DNA of 64,000 nucleotides from Singulisphaera sp. GP187 (GCA_945861245.1 CAMAUE010000003.1:24462-88461); one strand, 5' to 3'; counted from the stretch's first letter, positions 44,606 to 53,724 are shown. The notes: generated by a model not told the origin, from the sequence alone. Program-made: numbers and translations.

Positions 44606-45040
44606 TCATTTCTGTTTCAAAGTCATCACGCTATAGTTGGCCGTCTCCTTGCCGTCAAAGGTTGTGGGACGGCCTTTGCGTTCCTCATCCAGCACCATCT
44701 TAAGTTGTTTGCCGTCAAAGGCGTAAATGCCAAACTCCGTTTTGCCTTTGTTTTCGCCGATTGTGTGAGTGAAATCGATCGCCCTGGGCGTTTTCGTCGG
44801 GTCGAGTTTGATATTATATTGCACGACGGTTTCGCCTTTTTCTTTTACCGTGAGCACATCTTTTTCGATGTGTAATTCTAAGATCGCAAGCTCCTCCGCA
44901 GGCACGGCCTTGCCCTTCTCGATTAATGACAAGATCGTCCAATTACCCTGAAATTTTTGCAACTCGGCAACGGCATCGCCTGCAGTGGCGACGACGAGGA
45001 CGGTGAAGAATAGGGCCAGCAATGCAGCGAGTTTTTTCAT
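44606..45040 (-). CDS. TIGR03067 domain secreted protein
   Basis: ATG 45040 opens a signal peptide (MKKLAALLALFFTVLVVATAG). The 144-residue product matches TIGR03067, a family restricted mainly to planctomycetes and relatives: LQKFQGNWTILSLIEKGKAVP at the start, IKLDPTKTPRAIDFT in the centre and FGIYAFDGKQLKMVL. A lipocalin-like beta fold is suspected for this family. The next minus-strand gene upstream (45081-45521) is a paralogue, 40 nt away. Confidence 0.88.
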   Translation of the reverse strand: MKKLAALLALFFTVLVVATAGDAVAELQKFQGNWTILSLIEKGKAVPAEELAILELHIEKDVLTVKEKGETVVQYNIKLDPTKTPRAIDFTHTIGENKGKTEFGIYAFDGKQLKMVLDEERKGRPTTFDGKETANYSVMTLKQK

Positions 45041-45080
45041 GGTGGGTGCGTTCGGGTTGAAGGTTGCGTGGACCGACCTA

Positions 45081-45521
45081 TTATTCTTTCGTCCGTTGCA
45101 ACACGACAAGCCACAGTTGACTGCTCGCCGGGCTCTGAAATTCCCGAGGCCGGGGCGCATCTTTGTCGGATTGGATACAGATTGTCAACGTGTCGCTGTC
45201 GAGCCGATAGATGCCGCGATCGATTCGGCCCTTTTGCGGACCGGCTTTGAGGATTAGATCGATCTCTTTGATTTTCTTGGTCGGGTCGAGCAGGTAAGAG
45301 AAGTTGTCATGCGTCTGTCCGCCTTCGCGCACAGCTATGCCGTCGCTGCGGAATATGAGGGCGAGATCCTTGATCTCGTCAGCCGTGCTTTTCTCGCCTT
45401 TGCTGACGGAGGACGTGACCTTCCAGACGCCCTGCAGCGCGGCTTTGTCCTTGCGGATTGCCTCGACGGTATCGCCGCCGAGGGTGAGGCTTGTGAGGAA
45501 CAGGAATTCGGCAAGTGACAT
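45081..45521 (-). CDS. TIGR03067 domain protein, paralogue
   Basis: ATG 45521 follows GGAGAA on the minus strand. The 146-residue protein shows the same family blocks: LQGVWKVTSSVSKGEKSTADE, YLLDPTKKIKEIDLI, GIYRLDSDTLTICI. The N-terminus (MSLAEFLFLTSLTLGG) is short for a signal peptide. It probably forms a two-gene unit with the paralogue downstream. Function unknown. Confidence 0.85.
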   Translation of the reverse strand: MSLAEFLFLTSLTLGGDTVEAIRKDKAALQGVWKVTSSVSKGEKSTADEIKDLALIFRSDGIAVREGGQTHDNFSYLLDPTKKIKEIDLILKAGPQKGRIDRGIYRLDSDTLTICIQSDKDAPRPREFQSPASSQLWLVVLQRTKE

Positions 45522-45557
45522 GATGACTTCTCCAGGGGACTTGGCCAAACGGCTCCG

Positions 45558-45616
45558 CCACTTGCGGCTTAGCGCTCGATTCACGTCAGTTCGAGCGAGC
45601 GCTAAGCCGCAAGCGG
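45558..45616. repeat. intergenic palindrome, family A copy 8
   Basis: Arms at 45558-45577 and 45597-45616, one mismatch. It lies between divergent genes, upstream of both the TIGR03067 pair and superoxide dismutase. Confidence 0.88.
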
Positions 45617-45769
45617 AATACGCCGACTGATATATGTTCCGTTGCCGGGATCGGAAACGCGAATACACTACCAGTTGAGTACGATTTTTTCGCCGGCAGC
45701 GGTCTCGGTTTTCAAAGTTCGCGGTCGGCAAAGGACGCATCTAGGAATATTTACTTATAGGAGAAGACT

Positions 45770-46390
45770 TTGTCATTTACCCTACCGAACCTGCCCTACG
45801 CCACGAACGCGCTCGAGCCAGCCATTGACACGATGACGATGGAAATCCATCATGGTCGCCATCACAAGGCGTATGTCGATAACCTCAACAAGGCGCTCGA
45901 CGGTCAGGCGGCGCTGTTGGCCAAGCCGATCTGCCAATTACTGCGCGAGATCAGCCAGGTTCCCGAAACGATCCGCCAGGCCGTCATCAACAACGGCGGT
46001 GGGCATGCCAACCATTCGATGTTCTGGGAGATCATGGCCGGCGGCGCTGGCGGCGAACCGACCGGGCCTCTCGCCGACGACATCAAGGCCAGCTTCACCG
46101 ACTTCGCGACCTTCAAAGCCCAGGTCAAACAAGCCGGCATCACGCGCTTCGGCAGCGGTTGGGCTTGGCTCGTTCTCGCTGACGGCAAGCTGAAAATCCT
46201 CAGCAGCGCCAATCAGGACAGCCCGTACATGACCGGCCAAGCCCCGATCATGGGCGTCGATGTGTGGGAACACGCCTACTACCTGAAGTACCAAAACAAA
46301 CGCCCCGACTACCTCGACGCCTGGTGGAGCGTCGTCAACTGGTCCGCCATCGGCGAACGCTACGCCAAGGCGAAGGCGGGGACGCTGTAA
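45770..46390 (+). CDS. sodA: superoxide dismutase, Mn type
   Basis: This 206-residue enzyme dismutates superoxide to oxygen and peroxide. Metal ligands are His in MEIHHGRHH, His in [10 protein letters not shown], and Asp and His in [17 protein letters not shown] and the form of the other blocks fit the Mn group better than the Fe group, though cambialistic use is possible. The start is TTG 45770, 6 nt after a strong AGGAG; the encoded [15 protein letters not shown] is exactly the family start, so the TTG is well supported. There is no signal peptide, so it acts in the cytoplasm. Confidence 0.94.
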   Translation: MSFTLPNLPYATNALEPAIDTMTMEIHHGRHHKAYVDNLNKALDGQAALLAKPICQLLREISQVPETIRQAVINNGGGHANHSMFWEIMAGGAGGEPTGPLADDIKASFTDFATFKAQVKQAGITRFGSGWAWLVLADGKLKILSSANQDSPYMTGQAPIMGVDVWEHAYYLKYQNKRPDYLDAWWSVVNWSAIGERYAKAKAGTL

Positions 46391-46406
46391 GCGACTTGCG
46401 ATAGAG

Positions 46407-46485
46407 TCAGAGCCGCGCACGAAGTAAGCGGTCGGAATCTTCCGCGATCGACGATTCTAACCGCTTATTGCGTGCGCGGCTCTGA
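46407..46485. repeat. inverted repeat, family C copy 2 (TCAGAGCC ends)
   Basis: The arms begin tcagagccgcgcacgaagta and end with its near-complement ggctctga. It starts 16 nt after the superoxide dismutase stop and matches copy 1 at 16554 in its core. Confidence 0.9.
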
Positions 46486-46497
46486 AAGAGAGTTGCC

Positions 46498-46686
46498 ATG
46501 ATTCTAAGCACACAGCAATTGCAGGCCGTCGAAAACGGCGAATCGGTGGCGTTAAACCTCGCCGGCACCGAATGCATCCTCGTTCGCCGCGATGCCGATT
46601 CGAGGATGATCGGCGAGTTGAACCTGCTTGCCAATGAAGCGGATGAGATCATTTCGCAAGGCGAAGCCGATAAACATTTAGCGTGA
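46498..46686 (+). CDS. small hypothetical protein (62 residues)
   Basis: ATG 46498 is preceded by AGAGAG. The product, LSTQQLQAVENGESVALNL then TECILVRRDADSRMIGEL, looks like a compact folded domain with an acidic C-terminal half. I recall similar 60-residue proteins in planctomycetes but no function. It is convergent with another small gene, 7 nt away. A toxin-antitoxin-like role is possible but unsupported. Confidence 0.6.
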   Translation: MILSTQQLQAVENGESVALNLAGTECILVRRDADSRMIGELNLLANEADEIISQGEADKHLA

Positions 46687-46693
46687 GCGAAAC

Positions 46694-46867
46694 TCAAATT
46701 CGCCCAAGCAGCTTGAACCCGATCCGCTTCTTTCGCAGCTCTTCGACAACATCCCGATGCAGCACGTACGTCCGCTTTGGCAACATCATGCCAGGCGAAC
46801 GCCTGATGATTATCGGCAACGCTCGCAACTCTTGCGTCGCGGTGAATTGGATGGCGATGGTCATCAT
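46694..46867 (-). CDS. small hypothetical protein (57 residues)
   Basis: On the minus strand ATG 46867 follows GAGGT at good spacing. The 57-residue product (MTIAIQFTATQELRALPIII; RTYVLHRDVVEELRKKRIGF) is strand-helix in pattern and basic. It has no recognised family. The good ribosome-binding site and amino-acid composition support it as real. It is convergent with the 62-residue gene. Confidence 0.55.
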   Translation of the reverse strand: MMTIAIQFTATQELRALPIIIRRSPGMMLPKRTYVLHRDVVEELRKKRIGFKLLGRI

Positions 46868-47077
46868 GGAAACACCTCGATTGGTAGGTGGCACGCCAAT
46901 GATGGTAACAGACTTGGCGCTGGGCGAATTGAACGGTTTCAGGCTATGAGTCATGCTATACATTACGCTGACACCTGCCTCTGCAAAATGCCCAAATTTG
47001 TGCTGACGTATCAGCGTCTACATCTTACGATAACCCTTCCCCCAATACACGCAATTTTTCACTGGAGGAATCTCGCA

Positions 47078-48169
47078 ATGAAACGTATTCTCATCGCCAC
47101 TTTCGCACTGCTCGCGTCCGTCGGCTCGGTTTGGGCGGAGCAGGGCAACCCGAAACTCAAATCGATCGACGTCATCTCGTTCGGCCCCGATGGCTTGCTC
47201 ATCATCGGCGATAGCAAGGGGTCGGCGGTCGTCACTGTCGAGACCGGCGATCTTGCCGAGACGAAGTGGACCAGCAAGGAAATCGCCAACATCGACCAGG
47301 CCCTGGCGGGCAAGCTCGGCGTGATGGCGAAGGATATTCAGATTCTGAAGCTCGCCGTCAACCCGGCTTCGCACAAGACGTATATCTCCGTCCGCTCGAT
47401 GAAGGCCAAGCAGGATCTGCTGCTGACCATCGACGGCGCGGGCAAGATCGCTGAGTTCTCGCTCGAGAACGTCAAGTTTAGCCGCTATCCGCTCACCGTT
47501 GAAAAGAAGAACGTCACCAAGATCACCGATGTCACCTGGGCAGGCGATCGCATCCTCGTCGCGGCACAGGCGGCCGACAACTTCGCGGCTCGCATTTTCT
47601 CTATCCTGCCCAAAGCCGACGGCACAGCAACCTGCTACGCCACCGAGACCTATCATGTCGCTCATCGCAACTGGGAAACCAAGGCCCCGATTCACACCAT
47701 CATCCCCTACGAAGAGGCCGGCAAACGCTACCTCATCGGCGCGTTCACGTGTACGCCGATCGTAAAATTCTCGCTCGACGACATGCAAGCAAATGCGAAG
47801 GTCAAGGGTGCCAGCATCATCGAACTCGGTTCGGGCAATACGCCACGCGATATGTTCGTTTACGAAAAGGGCGGCAAGAAGCACATTCTCGTCAGCACGA
47901 TCCGCTTCCACCACAAACAGAACCCCGCCGGCCCGAACCAATACTGGGCGGCTCGCGTCGATTTCGATCTGCTCAAAGAGACCACCAACATCAACGACAA
48001 AGCCCTCTGGCGCGTCAAAGGCAAAGCCGACAAGGACGTGACCGACCGTGCCAACATCGCGCCGGAATATTTCGGCGTGCAGTTCATGGACAAGCTGGAT
48101 AACACCAGCGCCGTCGTCATCCGCGAGGAGAAAGACGGGCTGGCGCTGCGCACGCTGCTGTTGCCGTGA
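47078..48169 (+). CDS. secreted protein of unknown function, paralogue 1
   Basis: ATG 47078 after GGAGGA begins a signal peptide (MKRILIATFALLASVGSVWA). The 363-residue mature protein starts EQGNPKLKSIDVISFGPDGL and is built of repeating strand patterns (LLIIGDSKGSAVVTVETG; ISVRSMKAKQDLLLTIDGAG), suggesting a beta-propeller. It is about 60% identical by eye to the next gene, so the pair is a tandem duplication with repeat A9 between. It is a planctomycete family without an assigned function. Confidence 0.82.
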   Translation: MKRILIATFALLASVGSVWAEQGNPKLKSIDVISFGPDGLLIIGDSKGSAVVTVETGDLAETKWTSKEIANIDQALAGKLGVMAKDIQILKLAVNPASHKTYISVRSMKAKQDLLLTIDGAGKIAEFSLENVKFSRYPLTVEKKNVTKITDVTWAGDRILVAAQAADNFAARIFSILPKADGTATCYATETYHVAHRNWETKAPIHTIIPYEEAGKRYLIGAFTCTPIVKFSLDDMQANAKVKGASIIELGSGNTPRDMFVYEKGGKKHILVSTIRFHHKQNPAGPNQYWAARVDFDLLKETTNINDKALWRVKGKADKDVTDRANIAPEYFGVQFMDKLDNTSAVVIREEKDGLALRTLLLP

Positions 48170-48177
48170 TGCAATTT

Positions 48178-48234
48178 GCCGCTTGCGGCTTAGCGCTCAG
48201 CGCGGTGCCACGCGGAGCGCTAAGCCGAAAGCGG
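48178..48234. repeat. intergenic palindrome, family A copy 9
   Basis: Arms at 48178-48198 and 48215-48234, one mismatch (gaaag for gcaag). It lies 8 nt after a stop codon, between the tandem paralogues. Confidence 0.9.
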
Positions 48235-48318
48235 AATACGTATTTCGCTCTGGATTCACGCCCATCGCATGGTACGATATTCGCCAAGGCATTTCACTTC
48301 ACTTGCAGGAGCTACATC

Positions 48319-49407
48319 ATGAAGCGTTTCTTACTCAGCGCCATCGTTCTGCTCAGCGCCGCGGCGTTCGCGCATGCCGAGCAAGGCAATCCGAAGTTGC
48401 AATCGATCGAAGTCATCCGCTTCGGGCCGGACGGCATGCTCATCATCGGCGATAGCAAAGGCGCCGCCGTCGTAACCATCGACACCGGCGATCTCGCCGA
48501 GACCAAATGGACGACGACCGAAGTCGCGGGCATCGACAGTGTACTCGCCGGCAAGCTTGGCCTGATGGCAGCCGATATGCAGATCCAGAAGATGGCCGTC
48601 AATCCGATGTCGCGAAAAGTCTATGTCGCCGTCCGTTCGATGAAGGCGAAACAAGACGCGATTCTGACGATCGATGGCTCCGGCAAAGTGGCCGAGTTCT
48701 CGCTCGATAACGTCAAATTCAACCGCTACGCCCTGACGACCGACAAGGCCGTCGTCAAGATCACCGATGTGGTCTACGCCGGCGGGAAGATCGTCGTCGC
48801 GGCCCAGGCGAGCGACACGTTTGCCTCGCGCGTTTTCACGATTACGCCGGGCAAAGGCGACACGAAATGCATCGCCACCGAGACGTATCACGTCGGGCAT
48901 GGCAAGTGGGAGACCAAGGCCCCGATCCTCACCATTATGCCCTATGAAGAGAACGGCAAGCCGTACGTTGTCGGCTCGTTCACCTGCACGCCGATCGTGA
49001 AATACTCGCTCGACGACATGACCGAAGGCGCCAAGGTCAAAGGCACGAGCGTCGTCGAACTCGGCACGGGCAACCAGCCGCGCAGCATGTTCACTTACGA
49101 AAAGGAAGGCAAGAAGTTCATCCTCGTCAGCACCTTCCGCAAGTACAACACGCAGAAAGTCGGCCCCAGTCCGTACTGGGTCGCCAAGGTCGATTACACG
49201 CTGCTCCAGGAAACCAAGGCGATCAACGAGGCCGCGCTGTGGCGTGTCGCCAAGGGCGGCGATCCGTCGAAATCGAAGAACGACCGCGCTGTGGTTGCGA
49301 CCGAATTTTTCGGCGTCCAACATATGGACAAACTCGACGGCGACCGTGCCCTCGTGTTGCGCGAGGACAAGGGCGGCCTGAGCCTGCGCGTGCTCAACTT
49401 GCCGTGA
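48319..49407 (+). CDS. secreted protein of unknown function, paralogue 2
   Basis: ATG 48319 after AGGAG begins a signal peptide (MKRFLLSAIVLLSAAAFAHA). The 362-residue product aligns along its length with the preceding gene: EQGNPKLQSIEVIRFGPDGM, TYHVGHGKWETKAPILTIMP, VGSFTCTPIVKYSLDDM, FFGVQHMDKLDGDRALVLRE. The conservation of whole blocks suggests both copies are functional. A beta-propeller is likely; the role is unknown. Confidence 0.82.
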   Translation: MKRFLLSAIVLLSAAAFAHAEQGNPKLQSIEVIRFGPDGMLIIGDSKGAAVVTIDTGDLAETKWTTTEVAGIDSVLAGKLGLMAADMQIQKMAVNPMSRKVYVAVRSMKAKQDAILTIDGSGKVAEFSLDNVKFNRYALTTDKAVVKITDVVYAGGKIVVAAQASDTFASRVFTITPGKGDTKCIATETYHVGHGKWETKAPILTIMPYEENGKPYVVGSFTCTPIVKYSLDDMTEGAKVKGTSVVELGTGNQPRSMFTYEKEGKKFILVSTFRKYNTQKVGPSPYWVAKVDYTLLQETKAINEAALWRVAKGGDPSKSKNDRAVVATEFFGVQHMDKLDGDRALVLREDKGGLSLRVLNLP

Positions 49408-49420
49408 TAGAATGAAGCTA

Positions 49421-49504
49421 AGCCCCAGGATGAGCGCAGCGATTCCTGGGGTTGAAGAACCCGTGCATTCGACCCCCACCAATCGCTGCGCTCATGGTGG
49501 GGCT
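49421..49504. repeat. inverted repeat, family F (complete)
   Basis: Left arm 49421-49451 and right arm 49474-49504. Each arm also folds on itself: ccagga/tcctgg on the left, ccacca/tggtgg on the right. The internal pairs differ between arms but pair within each arm, a compensatory pattern. The element lies 13 nt after a stop codon. Confidence 0.85.
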
Positions 49505-49545
49505 TGCCAGATTGAACCACCTGCAAGAGCCGATCGAGGCCGAAA

Positions 49546-50637
49546 ATGATCCCGCTCCTTGGTATCGCAATGTTGACGCTTGGGCAGACCGCGAGTCCAC
49601 CGTTGCGCTTTGAGCCGACGAAGGACGCCGACTGGCGAGTTGCCGCTCGCCTGCCTGCGAAGATCGCGACCGTCGTGCCGATGGGCAAGCTCACGCAAGA
49701 CCAGGGCGAAGCGATCCTCGGCGTCGCGCTGATTCCGCCTGGCAGCAAAACGCCTGGCCCCGCGATGCTCGGGCGCTATGAACGCACCGACGAGACGCTG
49801 CACTTCACGCCGCGATTCGCATTCGACCCCGGGCACACCTATCGCGCCACGTTGATGCTTAACGGCAAGGCGGCGACGCTCGACTATCGCATCCCCGCGC
49901 TCACCAAACAAACGCCGCCGAGGATCGTCAAAGTCTACCCGACGACCGACGTGCTGCCCGCCAACCATCTCAAGTTCTACATCTACTACGATCGCTCGAT
50001 GCGAGGCGGCAAGGAAATTTTCGACCAGATCGTACTCATCGACGACAAGGGCAAGGTCATCGACGCGCCCTGGCTGTATGACGAAATCTGGGATCACGAG
50101 AACAACTGCCTCATCATCTACATCCACCCCGGCCGAATCAAATGGGGCGTCCTGTTGCGTGAACTGCTCGGCCCCGTGCTGTTTGAGCGCCGCAACTATT
50201 CACTGGTCATCCGCGGCGAGATGAGCGATCCCGCTGGCAACAAGATTGGCACGGACTACGTGAAGAAATTCCGCACGACCCCCGAAGACCGCGTGCGCAT
50301 CGATTTATCCCAATGGAAGCTGACGACGCCGAAAGCCGAGACACGCGAAGCTGTGGCGCTGACGTTTCCGAAGGCGATCGATCATCGCTCGCTGGAACGC
50401 TTTTTGAGCGTGACCGACGATGCGGACACGAAGATTGCCGGTACGTTCGCGCTCAGGGCCAACGAAACGGTCTGGATCTTTACGCCGGCACAGAAGTGGA
50501 CGAATCGGCGTTACAGTGTCACCATCGATTCGCGACTGGAGGACGTGGCGGGCAACACGCCAGCGCAACCGTTCGATGTCGATTTGCGTGCGACAAAGTT
50601 GCCGCTGCAGAAGTTGCGGCTGGATTTTCATCCGTAA
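49546..50637 (+). CDS. hypothetical protein with Ig-like repeats, probably exported
   Basis: The 363-residue protein has a short hydrophobic start (MIPLLGIAMLTLGQTAS) that may act as a signal. Two similar regions with the pattern of bacterial Ig-like (Big_5/SbsA-type) domains are visible: IVKVYPTTDVLPANHLKFYI and then, after a 100-residue gap, REAVALTFPKAIDHRSLERFL with YSVTIDSRLEDVAGN. The second phrase, VDVAGN-like before a closing strand, is typical of that fold. No catalytic motif is seen; the function is unknown. Confidence 0.75.
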   Translation: MIPLLGIAMLTLGQTASPPLRFEPTKDADWRVAARLPAKIATVVPMGKLTQDQGEAILGVALIPPGSKTPGPAMLGRYERTDETLHFTPRFAFDPGHTYRATLMLNGKAATLDYRIPALTKQTPPRIVKVYPTTDVLPANHLKFYIYYDRSMRGGKEIFDQIVLIDDKGKVIDAPWLYDEIWDHENNCLIIYIHPGRIKWGVLLRELLGPVLFERRNYSLVIRGEMSDPAGNKIGTDYVKKFRTTPEDRVRIDLSQWKLTTPKAETREAVALTFPKAIDHRSLERFLSVTDDADTKIAGTFALRANETVWIFTPAQKWTNRRYSVTIDSRLEDVAGNTPAQPFDVDLRATKLPLQKLRLDFHP

Positions 50638-51001
50638 GTCGTAGACGATTCAATATGCGCGCCGATCGGCGCGCAAAAAAAACCTCCACCTGTGCCGTTT
50701 GCTGCGCTTTTGAGAACCCGTAGTCATTAGTGGGTGCCGCACGTTCGGATTATGGATCCCACTACGGGGTGGGCTTGCATGCACCGAACGATAATATCTT
50801 AGGCTCCCAAACGAGTTCTTATCGGTTCGCCAAAAGAATCGCAACGTAACGAACACCGCAGAGGTCAATAAAAGGTTACCGCGTTTTGGGCGACACTTCA
50901 AGACGAATTCGCTCGTTTTGGCGAAAAAACGTCAACGAATTCGAAGAACGACGGTGAATTGCTGGGCTGAAATGAAAATGGCGAGCGAAGAACGAACAAA
51001 A
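50638..51001. other. intergenic region of 364 nt
   Basis: The region lies between the Ig-like protein and tRNA-Glu. It contains a perfect 20-nt palindrome (50656-50675) followed by an A-run. No supportable gene was found. Confidence 0.55.
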
Positions 51002-51074
51002 TGACCCCGACGGGATTCGAACCCGTGTCGCGGCCGTGAAAGGGCCGTGTCCTAGGCCTCTAGACGACGGGGCC
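51002..51074 (-). tRNA. tRNA-Glu (TTC anticodon)
   Basis: Read on the minus strand, acceptor strands ggccccg and cggggtc enclose a D-arm with tctagaggcct, an anticodon stem cggcc/ggccg with loop ctttcac (anticodon TTC), and a T-arm cgggttcgaatcccg. CCA is not encoded. It is isolated, with no adjacent tRNA cluster. Confidence 0.97.
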
Positions 51075-51281
51075 GTCCGTTACTTTAATTATGGTAGAAA
51101 CCATGTCGTATCAAGTCAAGTCGGCGATGCGTGCGAACTATTACTTCGGCCAGCGGTAGCCCCGAACTTCATGCAATTTCTGACGGCTGAGCCTCGCGAA
51201 AGGTTCGCTTTGATTCTCAAGAAAATCGAATGAGGCGGCTGGATCGGAAATATACTGCGGGCGGTTGAGATTGTCGCATTT

Positions 51282-51346
51282 TCAGAGCCTGAGCGCCAGC
51301 GAAGGGCAACGTTCGAGGGTGCCCTTCGCTGGCGCTCAGGCTCTGA
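51282..51346. repeat. inverted repeat, family E (27-bp perfect arms)
   Basis: Arms at 51282-51308 and 51320-51346 are perfect complements with an 11-nt loop (core gagcgccagcgaagggc). The outer ends tcagagcc/ggctctga match family C. It lies about 100 nt before the LRR gene. Confidence 0.9.
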
Positions 51347-51448
51347 CCGGACAAATTCTCCGCTCGATGTATTCCATCAATCCGTTCGCCTGGCTGGGCC
51401 GTCCTAGGTACGGGTGGCAACATGGCTCATGGCTAACGAGGGCGAATC

Positions 51449-52114
51449 ATGATTCGGCATATTATCGCGATTGCAGCCTTGGCGAGCATTCTCAGCACGC
51501 CGGTGCAGGCACAACCCAATAAAGAACCACCATCTGTTGCGAAGATGCGCGAGTTGGGCACGGTTTACTTGACCTGGCAGCGGCCGGCCAAGAAGAAGGA
51601 TGGCGATCCGAAAGCCGAAGCGAAGCCGAACGCGATCATCGGCGTCGATTTTCGGCCTATGGCGGGGACCGATCCGAAGAAAATCGCCGCCGCAGTGAAG
51701 GAATTGGCGACATTGTCCGAATTGCAATCGCTGCTGCTATTGGGCGTTGACGTGGATGACAGCGTACTTTTAGCCGCGCCGACGTCGGCGAAGTTGGAGC
51801 GTATGCACCTTTACAACACGCGGATCAGCGATAAAGGCATCGCCAAGCTCGATCGATTCGTAAACCTGAATACCTTCAGCTTTACAGGGAACGGGCTGAG
51901 CGACGAAGGGATGAAGTCCCTCGGCAAGATGAAATCGTTGACGACGATCTCGATCGTCGATGCCAAGGTCACCGATGTCGGCGTATTGGCGTTGCAGGCA
52001 TTGCCGAATCTGATCTCGCTCAATGTCGAAAACACGCAAACGACGGCGAAGGGGCTCGAGCGCCTGCGAGAAGTGTTGCCGAAGCTTAAGGATGGCTTTC
52101 GCGTGTTGCGGTGA
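51449..52114 (+). CDS. leucine-rich-repeat secreted protein
   Basis: The 221-residue protein has a signal peptide (MIRHIIAIAALASILSTPVQA). The C-terminal 130 residues are LRR units of about 24 residues: LSELQSLLLLGVDVDDSVL, KLERMHLYNTRISDKGIAKL, NLNTFSFTGNGLSDEGMKSL, SLTTISIVDAKVTDVGVLAL, NLISLNVENTQTTAKGLERL. The pattern D-K/E-G-L is the planctomycete LRR type. It is probably a binding protein outside the cytoplasm; the ligand is unknown. Confidence 0.85.
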   Translation: MIRHIIAIAALASILSTPVQAQPNKEPPSVAKMRELGTVYLTWQRPAKKKDGDPKAEAKPNAIIGVDFRPMAGTDPKKIAAAVKELATLSELQSLLLLGVDVDDSVLLAAPTSAKLERMHLYNTRISDKGIAKLDRFVNLNTFSFTGNGLSDEGMKSLGKMKSLTTISIVDAKVTDVGVLALQALPNLISLNVENTQTTAKGLERLREVLPKLKDGFRVLR

Positions 52115-52310
52115 TAACGACATTTTTGCCGCACCGTGTGTGCCGACCTTAATCAAGCGTTCGCCGAGCACCCTGCGAACGCTGAACAAGGAAAATGCAA
52201 TTTCTTGTCATTTTCGTTGCACGTAAGCTATTTGTTTGGTAGGATCATACCACACACCGAACAGATCGTTCGCGCATGCCGTGGATTTCATTTTTTCCTG
52301 GGGGGCAGAT

Positions 52311-53600
52311 ATGAACGCACACTACGCTTGCAATTCGCCGGCTCACGCTTTGTCACGCCGTCAGTTTTTGGCAGGGACTGCGGCGGGGGCCGCTTCCGCG
52401 CTGGGTTTCAAGGACATGCTCGCGCCAGCGATGGCGGACGAAATCCGCAGGCAGGACAAACGCGTTCTCGTCATTTTCCTCGCCGGCGGCGTCAGCCAGC
52501 TGGAGACCTGGGACCCGAAGCCAGGCACGAATACCGGCGGACCGTTCCAGGCCATCCCGACTTCCGTCCCCGGCACGCATATCTGCGAATTGCTGCCGCA
52601 CACCGCACGCCTTGCTCACAAGCTCGCGATCGTCCGCTCCATCAACACCGCTGAAGATGAACACAGCCGCGGCGCTTACATCATGCATACGGGCCGACGG
52701 CAATCGCCGGCCGAACGCTTCCCGCATCTCGGCTCCGTCTGCGCGAAGCTGCTCGGCGCGGAAGACAACCCGCTGCCCGGCTACATTCACGTCGCACCGC
52801 GCGGTGAGTCCGGCTTCAACCGTAACGACGCCGCGTTTCTCGGTCCACGCTACGCATCCGTCACGCTGGGCGACGGCCAACCGCCGGCGAACCTCATCCG
52901 TCCGCCGACGCTGACCGAACTCGCCGACGCCGAACGAAATGACCTGCGCGACCGTATCAACAGCCGATTCGCGCAAGCTCGCCGCAGCGCGGACACCGAG
53001 GCGTACACCAATTCGTTCAGTCAAGCGCAGCAGGTGATGGCACGCCGAAACCTGTTCGACTTGTCGCAGGAACCGATGTCGTTCCGCGATCGTTACGGCA
53101 ATCACGAGTTCGGTCGCCACATGCTACTCGCGCGTCGTCTGCTCGAAGCCGGCGTGAACTTCGTCAAGGTCACGCATTCCAACTACGACACGCATCACGA
53201 GAACTTCGACTTCCACATCGAACAACTCGGCGAATTCGATCGTACCTTCGCCACGATGCTCGACGATCTCGAACAACGCGGCTTGCTGGAAAAGACGCTG
53301 GTCGTCGTGATGTCGGAGTTCGGTCGCACGCCGACGATCAACCGCAACTATGGCCGCGATCACTGGTCACGGGCCTGGTCGGTCGCGATGGCAGGCTGCG
53401 GCGTACGCGGTGGAGCGTGCATCGGCCGCACCAACGACAACGGCACGGCGGTGACCGACCGCCAAGTCAACGGCGGGCATCTGTTCCACACCTACTTCCG
53501 CGCGTTGGGCCTGAATCCGCTGCGGCATCACCACCACGAAGGCCGCCCAATCCCAATGGCCGACCCGGCGGCGGCGGCGATCACGGAGGTGTTGGCGTAG
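52311..53600 (+). CDS. DUF1501 family Tat-exported protein (copy 3)
   Basis: ATG 52311 after a G-rich stretch (ggggggcag) gives 429 residues. The Tat signal is ALSRRQFLAGTAAGAASALG. DUF1501 blocks include LAGGVSQLETWDPKPGTNTG, HSNYDTHHENFDFH, VVMSEFGRTPTINR and YGRDHWSRAWSVAMAGCG. It is closer to copy 1 than to copy 2 in the DPKP region. No DUF1549/1553 partner is next to it. The family may be a sulfatase/phosphatase-fold enzyme; this is not proven. Confidence 0.93.
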   Translation: MNAHYACNSPAHALSRRQFLAGTAAGAASALGFKDMLAPAMADEIRRQDKRVLVIFLAGGVSQLETWDPKPGTNTGGPFQAIPTSVPGTHICELLPHTARLAHKLAIVRSINTAEDEHSRGAYIMHTGRRQSPAERFPHLGSVCAKLLGAEDNPLPGYIHVAPRGESGFNRNDAAFLGPRYASVTLGDGQPPANLIRPPTLTELADAERNDLRDRINSRFAQARRSADTEAYTNSFSQAQQVMARRNLFDLSQEPMSFRDRYGNHEFGRHMLLARRLLEAGVNFVKVTHSNYDTHHENFDFHIEQLGEFDRTFATMLDDLEQRGLLEKTLVVVMSEFGRTPTINRNYGRDHWSRAWSVAMAGCGVRGGACIGRTNDNGTAVTDRQVNGGHLFHTYFRALGLNPLRHHHHEGRPIPMADPAAAAITEVLA

Positions 53601-53602
53601 TT

Positions 53603-53707
53603 GTTTAGCCGCTCGCCTTTGGCGAGCGCGAAATTACGACGCCATTAGTGATTCAAACAACTTTGCGGAATACGCCCATTTCGCGCTCGCCGAAGGCGAG
53701 CGGCTAA
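53603..53707. repeat. intergenic palindrome, family B copy 5 (long loop)
   Basis: Left arm 53603-53630 and right arm 53682-53707 with a 51-nt loop, longer than the 8-25 nt of other B copies. It starts 2 nt after the DUF1501 stop. Confidence 0.9.
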
Positions 53708-53724
53708 GCGGAGTACCTATCATC

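Noticed and set aside
50656..50675. Rho-independent terminator formed by a perfect 20-nt palindrome
   Set aside because: On the plus strand it is followed by A residues rather than T, and on the minus strand the T-run precedes the hairpin, so it is canonical for neither strand.
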